From Epiperipatus broadwayi (taxonomy: Eukaryota > Onychophora > Udeonychophora > Euonychophora > Peripatidae), in NCBI GenBank assembly GCA_028023455.1, contig JAQFVV010012402.1:12444292-12508291 (forward strand): a stretch of DNA of 64,000 nt, given 5' to 3'. The notes beneath the pieces were generated by a model. It was given only the letters and a program-made list of their open reading frames with translations. It did not search any database and had not been told where the DNA came from. Made by a program: the position numbers and the translations under genes. Position 1 is the stretch's first letter. Every line of letters begins with the position of its first letter. Positions 37,862-49,800 of this stretch are shown piece by piece.

Positions 37862-40800
37862 CTACAAAGAAAAAAATATATAAACATTACTGTGATTAAA
37901 ACACATTTATTGATACGTATATACACACATATTAATAAAGGTCTTTGTAGCATAGTACTTAGTATATCTGCCTGCTATATCTATGATTTGGAGTTTGAGT
38001 TCAGGTCTGATGAAAATAGCTTTTTTTTTTTTCAGTCATAAGCAGGCTTAATATTTTTCTTTTAAATTATCAGTTCCACAGCTTTCCAGCTAACTATTCT
38101 AGTTTAGTTAGAATTGGTCAAATAAGTGTTGTGACACTCACTGTAAAAAAAAAAAACAAGAAAAATAATAATAATAATATGATAGTTTTATTCACTGGTG
38201 AGAAAAGTGTCATATTCCCATGAATTCATAGTATATATATTTTTTATGTTCAAGTAAAACTGTTTCTATGTTTGTACTATTTACAAACTCTCAATAAATT
38301 ATCAATTAACCAGAATATAAATTTGTGAGAAAAATATCTAGGATATATAGACCAGAATGTAATCATAGATTGCCTTGTTAGCCTCATTATCCTTATTATC
38401 AAATTGCATAAATAATACAAGCAGGGTCAAAAAGCTAGTTATAGTTCTTCAAGTGCAAGTAACTTATCCCTGAGTATGATTCTTGTAAAAAAAAAACTGT
38501 CCATTAATTGGCCCATAACTAGAAAAAAATTCAAGTACACTGAGTAAAAATGGCATGACGGTTTATTGTCAATATTAATTTAAGCAATACATATTTCCTA
38601 TCATATAAAATTAATATATCAGATTCAATTCTAAATCTAAGGACTAAAAATATTGTTCAAAAGTATATAATAGTTTCAGAATTCATTCTGGAAAAAGAAA
38701 TCATTTTGTTGGATTAATATTCAGTTATTTATTTAATTCATCTCAGTGCAAAGATTCTCCCTCCACTATGTAAAAATATACTTTTAATGGAATAGTGGAT
38801 TCAAAGCTAAAAGTTTCTGAATCGATTTTCAACTGAGTAAAATAAAAAAATCTGTTTGGTAAAATGATGTTTCAGGGATGCTCAACTTTGAATGATCTCC
38901 CGATAATAATAAATTTATTAATGTTAAATGCAAGAATAATTTATGACAGAGTTGATTTCATTCAGAGTAGTTGAGTATTAAAGCTGCAATGTAGGGGAGA
39001 TAGGAGGCCTTTTCACACCCACAATAAATGTGTAATATCGTGGTCAAATTGAAAGAAAATAATCCTTGCGAGTATAAGTGAAAACATGTTTTTTTTATCA
39101 ATACAATTTTTTTTTCCCAACGCGATCTTTTTTTTTGTACTACTTTGACATTTTCAGTTACTTGTCGTATTTTTCATTAATGTCTGAGGTTACAACACTA
39201 AAATCAGCATTCACAAGGGGACATGTAGGGAATAAGACGAATGTTTTATATAAAAATTTAATAAAAGTGTAGTAATTAATGTATTTTTTTTTTGTAATTT
39301 TGGTTAAATTTCTTTACAAAAAAAAATGTTTATTAGCAATTTTATGAAAATCCCAGCATACTTTGCAATCACATGGTTTCATTTTCAGAGTGAAAATTTT
39401 TACTGCAGATCTTCATTTTCTGTGGTAATAATATTATGAAAACTTTCTTTTTAATGCATAAATTCCTGTTATATATTACATCAGGGGTCCCCAACCCTAT
39501 GCCCGCGGGCACCATGGCGCCCGCAGACCATTTTATGTGTGCCTGCCGCTATCCAAACATGATATAAAATTATTTATCTGATACAAATAAATTTAATTTT
39601 AAAATTTCTTATAAATTATTGTATTATATTGGAATCAAATTGTAGGGAATACTATACTTTTACAGCGTAAAAATATAAACATTAATTATGTTAAAATTTT
39701 ATTTTTGAAATAAATATTTTTTGTACATGTGTATTATTAACAATATCCAACTATAAATTTACATTGAAAAAATAAATGGTGCCCTCCACCTGGTTGAAAA
39801 AAATAAATGGTGCCTGCCACCTGGACGGTATTATAAAATGTGCTCTTAAGTGCAAAAAGATTGGGGACCCCTGTATTACATGGTAAGTGTCATAGGAATA
39901 TAGTTAATGTTTTTTTATCCAAATTACTTAAAAATGAAAATCATTTACTGTTTGGTGTATAAAATAACTATTTTTTTTAATTAATGGCGTCTTTATTGTA
40001 ATATTGCATTTTATTTTTTATTTAAATGTCATTCTTAAAAGTTGTTAGTTTTTTAAAGTCGCATCTTTTTTTTCAAGTCACAATTTTTTTTTGTTAATGT
40101 TAAAAGTCATACATATTTGTGAAAGTCACATTTATTTTCAATATCATTCTTAAAAGTTTTTGTTAATGTAAATTTTACTATTTTTTTACTTTTACTTATT
40201 TTTAGTCCTGCAACACGGAGCATGTATTAGACCTACTGCGCCTGTTGACATTCATATCAAACTTCCAATAAGATCCATGTATATATACATTCTTTTTTTT
40301 TGCCAAAGAAAGTCATGTACGAGATCCGTGTACACGTTATTTTGGCCAGATCACAAGATTACAAAGTTATCAGCAGATTGATACAAATGTGAACAGGCAC
40401 AGTAGGTCTAATATGTGCTCTGTGTTGCAGCTTTAATACTCAAGTACCTCATTCAGTATATCAAACATTAAAATTTAAATACTAAAGTTAGGGCATAATG
40501 AATCAGATGTAAATTCCAGATTTAATACTTTTATTACTCATTAATTAAAATATTCATGCTCAAATAACATTTACATTTCTCCATCTCTCACAATTCTTTT
40601 CCTATTATGCATAAGGATGTGATAAATTGTGTCTAAAAATTAATAACTGTTATTTGAAATTAAGGTAGCATTCAATAAATATAATTTCCTTACTGATTAT
40701 TTCATCATTACTGATTACAATTTCATTGCTTTAATATGCCAAAGAAAGAACATCATTTCCTTTTAATTTTTTTTCAATTTGATTAGATGAGATGAAAAGA

Positions 40801-43800
40801 TATGATTTCCAAATATTTTATAGTGATATATATTAATAAAACAATCTGCTCATTAGTTTAATTTTTATAACTTGTATTCCAGATGCATGAACTTAGTTTT
40901 ATTGTTTTTATGTCATATAATTAATTCATTCTTTTCAGTCATATTATATTAGACTTGTTGAGTTTTGTATAAATATGTACGTGGAAATTCAAGTATAAGT
41001 TTTGTACTCCAGAAAAAATAAAGAAAATATATTAGAGAAATATATTTTAGATTGCTAACTTATAAGGATTAATTAATGATTAAATTTGCGTAAAATGGAA
41101 CAATGGAAAATATTTACATATTTGCAATAAGAAAATTGTGTTTGATAATTGCCAAGAGATGTTTGTTCATTACAAATATTTCTTGATACAATGGATAGGA
41201 AATACAAGACTGATAATGATCAAAAATGAATCTTGGATTGCCGGAGGCAAACTTATGTGTATAAATAGTTTTGAGCAGCACAGCGTGTTCTTATTCCAGT
41301 GAATTTACCAAGTGAACAGTTACTGAGAGATTTTAAGTGACAGATGTGAGAGATGCTTAAGTGATGGTGCAATGCTCTAGTGCAAAGCCAATATGTTTGT
41401 GAGCAGCAGCAGAACAGGGACAAAGAGTTTGGGAAACCAAGCAAAAAGCAGACAGTTGTGAAGTGTCTAGTGGGAAGTGAACTATATATATTGTGTTTGC
41501 ATGTAACAATAACTTTTTACTATTAATTATTTTTCATCATTTATTTGTAGTTATTATTTATTTTTCAACTGTTGGTATTCTGAGTGCTTGCATTTCAAAT
41601 ACACAACAAAACTAATGTCATTTTTATCAATAAACATTTTGATCTGCATTTCTTCAAATACAACCTTAAAACAATATCTATCTTTTCTTTATTCACAAAA
41701 TAATTTTCACTATGTTTTGAATTAAAAAAATGTAAAAAAATAAAGATTTTTTTGAAATAATGCTTTTATGTAAACAGCTGACTAAAAAATAGAAAAATAA
41801 CAAAGCAATCCGACTAAAAAAATGTCATTTCATAAAAGCATTTGAGACCTTTTTGATTTTTATTGCCTCAAATGTTTTTATGAAACAATACATATTTTTT
41901 AATCAGATTGCTTTGTTATTTTTTTCTACTTTTTAGTCAATTGTTTACATAAAAGCATTATTTAATATCAACAAATTAAAAATCCTTCTCCTTTTTCTTT
42001 TCAAAAACTTTATTTTTTTATCTCAATACTGAACATATATATACATTTATATAATACAAAACTCCAATGTTTCAACTGTTTTTATCTCATACAGTCATTT
42101 TCAAGGATCTGCAACAACAATATTAAATACATATCAATAAATAAACTTCAATTACATAAAAATGTTCTCTTACATTAACATAAACAGTAACAAACATATA
42201 GAAATATATTTTACTTACATCTTTCTCCCACTGCTATATTTTATTACTCTTTCTTTTACATTATTTAATTACAAATATATCTTAAAATCATCCAAGAAAC
42301 TTTCTATACATTAAATACCAACTCTAATTTCCAAAAACCTCCCCCTTTCTTTAAATTTTATCTAAAACCCATCTTAAAACTACATTCCTAAACTATATAT
42401 TTAAATGAATATAAAACAAATATAAACATCCCCCCCCTCTCTCTTTTATACAAAAAAACTTCTAACAATTTACCTAAGCCCATTAAGCATTTATTTTAAT
42501 TATACATTAATTTATATTCCTTATCTATTCCATTAATTCTATTTAGAGTAGGATTATATTTTTTATATAAAAAAATTCTTTAACCATCCTTTCCCTGTAA
42601 TTTTTAACCCTTTCTAACATTTTAATACTAAATTCTTTATGACTTAAACCTTTACAACGAATGTAAATATTTGAATTTTTGTCATATAAATGTTGTCTAA
42701 GTCTAGTTTTTAATGTATTCTTAGTTGTACCAATATATGAAACCTTTCCCCCCTCCCTCTTACAATTTAAACATTCAATTAAATAAATTCCATTCATTTT
42801 GTCAGTTTCTATATTTTTTGTATCATTAATTAAATTTCCTAAATTCAATTTCTTTTTATATACTGGTTTAATAATTAACCTACTTTCCCCTTTGTATTTA
42901 TTATTTATACTTTTTATAATCTTTTTAATCTTCATAAAAGTATCTCTAGAAACATTGTAACTATTATATATAAAATTATTTACATCTTTCCCATTGTTTC
43001 TCTTCTTTATTATTTTTTTAATATTTCTTTTATTACATAATTTATCAATAATTTTAACTGGATAATTATTTTTTATACCTTCCTCTTTTATATTACTAAT
43101 TTCTTTTATAAACAATTTTTCTTCAGAACATAAATTAATTGCTCTGTTTATCCTATTATTAATAATATTAATTTTATGTTCATATTCAATATCTGAATCT
43201 GTTATAATAAAAAAAGTTATTAAAAATTGTAAGGTGATATTGAAACTAGTGTATTCAGAAAATAAACTTTTTATGGTTTGTTAAGATTCAGATATTGAAT
43301 ATGAACATAAAATTAATATTATTAATAATAGGATAAACAGAGCAATTAATTTATGTTCTGAAGAAAAATTGTTTATAAAAGAAATTAGTAATATAAAAGA
43401 GGAAGGTATAAAAAATAATTATCCAGTTAAAATTATTGATAAATTATGTAATAAAAGAAATATTAAAAAAATAATAAAGAAGAGAAACAATGGGAAAGAT
43501 GTAAATAATTTTATATATAATAGTTACAATGTTTCCAGAGATACTTTTATGAAGATTAAAAAGATTATAAAAAGTATAAGTAATAAATACAAAGGGGAAA
43601 GTAGGTTAATTATTAAACCAGTATATAAAAAGAAATTGAATTTAGGAAATTTAATTAATGATACAAAAAATATAGAAACTGACAAAATGAATGGAATTTA
43701 TTTAATTGAATGTTTAAATTGTAAGCGGGAGGGGGGAAAGGTTTCATATATTGGTACAACTAAGAATACATTAAAAACTAGACTTAGACAACATTTATAT

Positions 43801-46800
43801 GACAAAAATTCAAATATTTACATTCATTGTAAAGGTTTAGGTCATAAAGAATTTAGTATTAAAATGTTAGAAAGGGTTAAAAATTACAGGGAAAGGATGG
43901 TTAAAGAATTTTTTTATATAAAAAAATATAATCCTACTCTAAATAGAATTAATGGAGTAGATAAGGAATATAAATTAATGTTTAATTAAAATAATGCTTA
44001 ATGGGTTTAGGTAAATTGTTAGAAGTTTTTTTGTATAAAAGAGAAAGAGAGAGGGGTGGGGGATGTTTATATTTGTTTTATATTCATTTAAATATATAGT
44101 TTAGGAATGTAGTTTTAAGATGGGTTTTAGATAAAATTTAAAGAAAGGGGGAGGTTTTTGGAAATTAGAGTTGGTATTTAAATTTGTATAGAAAGTTTCT
44201 TGGATGATTTTAAGATATATTTGTAATTAAATAATGTAAAAGAAAGAGCAATAAAATATAGCAGTGGGAGAAAGATGTAAGTAAAATATATTTCTATATG
44301 TTTAATATGTTTGTTACTGTTTATGTTAATGTAAGAGAAAGTTTTTATGTAATTGAAGTTTATTTATTGATATGTATTTAATATTGTCGTTGCAGATCCT
44401 TGAAAATGACTGTATGAGATAAAAACAGTTGAAACGTTGGAGTTTTGTATTATATAAATGTATATATATGTTCAGTATTGAGATAAAAAAATAAAGTTTT
44501 TGAAAAGAAAAAGGAGAAGAATTTTTAATTTGTTGATATTATTGTAGAACATATATATTTTACAAGAAAAAATGGATGTACTTTTGCTGTGTTATTATAT
44601 ATGATAAGCATTATTTAAAAAAAAAATTTTTTTTTACATTATTACCTTTTAGTTATATTTACATATTATTTTAAAAAATGGTTAAAACTACAAAAAAATC
44701 TGACAAAAATTGTAATTTAATATGCTCTCTAATAAATAAATTCTAAATTTAAATATCGTGACCATTTACTATATAAAAATATTTATGTAGTTTTTTTAAT
44801 TAATTACGAGTCAAATCAATATTAACAAAATTTTATTCTACAAATATAATGTTTCTGTCAGATATTTTTTTAAAATTAATCAAGTATCAGTTAAATTAAT
44901 ATTAATAAAATTTTATTCTACAAATATAATATTTCCATGGGCTCAGTTGTAAGGAGTTTTCTTAGGAAGCATAAGGATGTGAATGAGTTCTAAATGGGAA
45001 CAAACTTTTTCTTATTGTTAAAAATTCAAAAATGTAGACATACAGACAAAAATGCAGACAGGGCAAGTTAGTATAGAAACATTTAACATTGTATCTTATT
45101 ATTTAATCCTAATAATTAAGTTAACAATTACATTATTTATTTTATGATTCAAGTACAAACATTCTAAAATTTGAATGTGCTTTAAAATATAATTAAAGCA
45201 TCCTAGTTGTTAAATTTCATATCCTGTCTTTTCAATTATTCTAATGGCTTTTTTTATTTGAGATTTTATTTTAAAGTGAATGTTCTCAATAATACAAAAC
45301 TACTACTTAATGCAAAAAAATCATTATGTGAATGATATATAATCCCTGCAGAAACTATGTCTATTATAGTTAATGATGAAATCCTTATCTTTTTTTTTAA
45401 AGCAATTAATTACCTATTTAGTGAAATCAGATATAATTTAAAAAGTTAAAAAAATTATAAAACTTTATTATTGCAATATATTAACACTTTCTTGAATAAT
45501 CATATTTAGAAAACATCATATTGATAATAAAGTCTATAGTAGTTTTAAATAAAACAAAGTATTATTTGAAAAATCATATTTCTAATAGTATTTAAAATAA
45601 CTTTATAATTAATAAAGTTTATTATCTTATTATATCAAAGAAGTTACTGCTCTCTTTCTAAAAAAAATACTTTTATTTAAGTTAGAAATTCTGTTTATTT
45701 AGATAAAATTTTGAAATCAAAAATTAATATATTTCCATTATATGAATTCCCTTCAAATTTTATATAGCTTAGAAACTGATGATAATGCAATATGACCATG
45801 AAATATTTCAAGATGGTACTCTTGTTTGTTTATTGTAGAAGTGTCAGCAAAGTGAATTTTAAATACATTGATATCAGATCAATAAGAGAGGGCAGTATAA
45901 ATATATTTTAAAAAAAACAAATATTATTTCAAAAGTGTTTTAGCAATCATTTAAAATTGAAATAAAAATAAAGCTTGATTTTTCTTGATTGCAAAAGTTG
46001 ATTTTTAAAAAGACTTTATAAACAAAATAATTTTGTAAACTACTTTTAACACACACAAATCTCTCAATATTAAGCAGACTGAGACATAGTTTTAATCTCT
46101 ATTTAAAATTTTGAATTGGAATAATTGCAAAAAAATAACCAAATACTAAAAAATTAAAAATAATACAGATAAAAAAATATTTATATTAAGCACTTTTATT
46201 GACTGTGTTAATACTACTAAACTTAAAAATAATACATATAGCATCAAGGGATTGAGTTAATTAATTTCAGGACACCTATGCTTTTATTTAAAGTTAAATA
46301 TAAAAACCTCAATTGTAGTTGAAAAAACAATATAAAATATATATATTATTGTACTGTAAGTCAACTTTGAAAGAAGTAAAATCATTTTTCTGCTAGAGAA
46401 TGGAAAATATATCCCTTCCCTTTTTTTCATTAGTTTGCTGCTAATAAAAAAGATTCTTTTCCTTATTTTCATACTCTTAACTGAAATGCTTTATAATTCT
46501 AAATGGTGTGATATAATAAAATATTATGTACAGTTTCTGTGTGTGTTAATATATATATATTAAATAAATATTGCTAATTAAAAAAAATTATGATAACAAC
46601 AATTATATCATAAACATATTACATAATGGAAAATATTAAAGTTTTTCTTTAAATGTATGCTATAATTAATTATATATACACAAAGTGTAAGTAGAAAACT
46701 ATCCTGTATCTTCTTTTGTTGAATATTTTAATTCTGTACTTCACTATTTATTATTATATCATTATATTTTTTTTTTTTATCGTTTAATATTTGCTATATG

Positions 46801-49800
46801 CTTTTTTTTTATTCTTGTAACTTATAGTTTGATCTCATTTTTAAAAGTTTATCTTGCAAATAATTTTTTTTAATACTACTTGACTTTCATCTCTTTTTTC
46901 TATTTATATAATATTTATGAATGACAATTAAAAATTTATTTTATATATCATTTACTATGATTTAAAAAGATAATGATATATGAAAAATTACAATGTAATC
47001 AATAAGATTATTAAAATAGAGAAAATAAAGATAATGAAGAAGGAAAAAACTTACACCAATAATTTCAGTAACAAGATTCTTGAACATGTCTTTTTTCTTC
47101 TTTTCTGGAAATTGTTTATTGTGCCTAATCTGCAAAAGTTTTTCATCAAATGCCTGCAAAATTTAATAAATAAAATAAATTGCTTTAATTATATATATAT
47201 ACTGACATTTAGAAAAAATAATAATAATTTTTACCTTGATAGCTTGTTCAGTACAACTAGGAATTTTCAACATTACATTTATAATTTCTGGATAAACAGG
47301 TCTCTAAATAAAAATTAACAAATTATAAATAAATGTGATTAATAATAATTTAAAAATACAAATTAATTTTAAAAAAATGTATTAAATTTTTTATATATAT
47401 ATATAAAAATGTCACATTTTTGATCTAACAAGTTTTATTTATGTGACAAAAAAGACTCGCACTTTATATAACCATTATATAAAAATTCAAGATGGAAGCT
47501 TATATAAAGATTACAATACACTAAATTCCCTAACTTAATAAAAATAATAATAAAAAATAATCAATAATTGGTTGCTCAGAGGGTCATCTTATATTCAAGA
47601 ACCAGAATGATGAGTCGAACTTTAAACTATTACTCTATTAGATCACATAAGACAATGAAACTAGTTATATTAACATATTATATGCTGATTAGTTATTAAT
47701 AAAGAAATAAATCATGTTTTAGAATCCAAATTATGATGTCCTTTAATATTTAAATCAAATACACTGTTGTAAAATTTGAATTAGCAGGGAAAATATCAAA
47801 TTAGATAAACTTTCTAATATATATGGATATTTCATAACAGACATGAGGATTGACATCCATTTACAAATTATAAAATGAAATAGCTTTCTGACTGCATTGA
47901 TTTCAAAAGTAATTTACTTAATACGCTGAACATTTTCCGATTATTTTTATTTTTGAGATTATTTTTATTTTCTGTTTGTCAATGGAGTTATATTAGTTTT
48001 AATCTATTTATTATTCCTATACACTTTTTTGATTGGATTGCAGAACAATTTAATCCACACAATTCTTTTAACAGTTGTTGAGTTTACAAAGCAATAAAAT
48101 AAATCATATTTGCTTTATTTCATACAAATAGTTTGTATTTTTTTACTGGTCGGTCACATGATTCATAAATTTTTCATAGTTTGGCTGGGTCATGGTCAAG
48201 CAACAATGTCTATCTTTTTTCTTGGGTGAGGCACACCCAGATAAACACATAAGATAGAGCTGGGATGGAATGATCACACTTTTTTCTTTACGTCAGATCA
48301 TTTTTCACTTAAAGGCTGGATAACATTATTTCTTCCTTAATAGAGCCGCCATGCTGATTAAGAAATGGATTACTGGAGCTTTAGAAAACCATTCTGGTAA
48401 AAGTTAATTCATATATGTATATGAAACTATTGTGTATTTAAATAGTAACATTTTATAATGTTCTTTCTAACCTTCACACATAGATACAATGTCCAATGAC
48501 AATCTTCACAATAAAATTTTCCAGTCCATACTCTCTGCAACACATATTCTGATATAAATTCACAGCTGCAGCCATTTTTTTTATGTTATCAAATATTTTT
48601 TGAAAAATAACTGCTCCCATTCAAACTTTATCTAAATCCCATCTCAATGTTGGGTTTATCAAAAAACAATTTACAAACACATCCTTCCCCTTACCAATGG
48701 CCTGTTTTTCAAAAACTCGTGGAAAAAAATATGGTGATTCAGATTTGTAAACAAAAAAAAGAGAAACTGAGAAAATATTATCTTTTTAGTAATAGGAATT
48801 CAGAACACTGCATTTATATAAATGAAACTTTCATAGTTAATAATATTAATAACTTTATTTTGAATATGTTTTACATTCTTTTTTCTTTCTAATGATTAAT
48901 TTTATAATTAGTTAATATTTTTTTATTTTATTTTATATACATAAATATTTGTTTACGATAAAATGCTATGTCAATCACTCACATACTCAACTACTACAAC
49001 AAAACATAAATAACTCTTTATCTGTTGAGTATATCAAATCAATGAAAAGGTTCTCGTCGAATAACTACTATATCCCATTCGATGGTGCACTTTTCACGCT
49101 TAAACTATAAAATATGATCATTCCCGGGCCGTTAATTATAATCATTTTGATGTGTTTTTTGTAATGCGAAAATAAAAACAAAAGAAAATCGTCTTTTTTA
49201 AATATTATTTAATTTCAAATATTATTCTTTTATTAACGTATACAAATTAAATGATAATAATAAATGTAAAATAAAATAAACAAATTACAATTTGATTCGT
49301 CTTTTTTAGTTTGCTTTTTATTAGAAAAATCAATTTTCTATCAGAGATTTTTTTACTGGTGTTATGGCTTTTTTTTTTGTTGTTGTTTACCGCTATTTTT
49401 TATTTCAAATCGAATGACAACTAAAAGTAAAAGTTGTTATGGTAGGTTTAGGGTTAGTTTTAGGAAACAAATTACAATTTGATTCCTCTTTTTTAGCTTG
49501 CTTTTTATTAGAAAAATCAATTTTCTATCGGAGATTTTTTTACTGGTGTTACGGCTTTTTTTGTTGTTGTTGTTTACCGCTATTTTTTATTTTAAATCAA
49601 ATGACAACTAAAAGTAAAAGTTGTTACGGTTAGGTTTAGGGTTAGTTTTAGGGTTAGGATTAGGGTTAGTTTTAGTGTTAGTTATAGGGTTAGGTTTAGG
49701 GTTAGTTTTACGGTTATTTTTCTGTTGTTTGTAATGTTAAAATAAAAAGTATCAAAATCGTATTTTTGTAAATATTTTTTTTTACTAACATCTATAAAAT

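Larger units (their letters stand above)
41964..44540. repeat. 2.6-kb palindrome of two PLE 3' fragments
   Basis: The left arm 41964-43200 is almost the exact reverse complement of the right arm 43284-44540, with an 83-bp non-repeated spacer (43201-43283). Each arm is the 3' portion of a Penelope-like element: the end of the post-RT linker, the GIY-YIG endonuclease domain and the 3' untranslated end. Both are cut at the same internal point, with the 5'-truncated ends facing each other. The arms differ at only a handful of positions and small indels by eye, so the duplication is recent or maintained by conversion. It sits in the last XPO5 intron. Confidence 0.95.

Noticed and set aside
42543-43989. 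The GIY-YIG frames as host DNA-repair genes
   Set aside because: The linker before the domain, the CLNC insertion and the degraded relative with a reverse-transcriptase end at 55.4 kb show they are Penelope-like element fragments.
46962-47318. Open + strand frame 46980-47318
   Set aside because: It is the shadow of two XPO5 exons on the - strand; the spliced - strand reading has clear homology.
47600-47660. Functional tRNA genes at the SINE-like segments
   Set aside because: B boxes are good, but the acceptor and anticodon stems do not pair, and SINE-type bodies follow at the other sites.
49628-49715. A true chromosome end or telomere fusion site
   Set aside because: The array is degenerate, short and enclosed by terminal inverted repeats inside an XPO5 intron.
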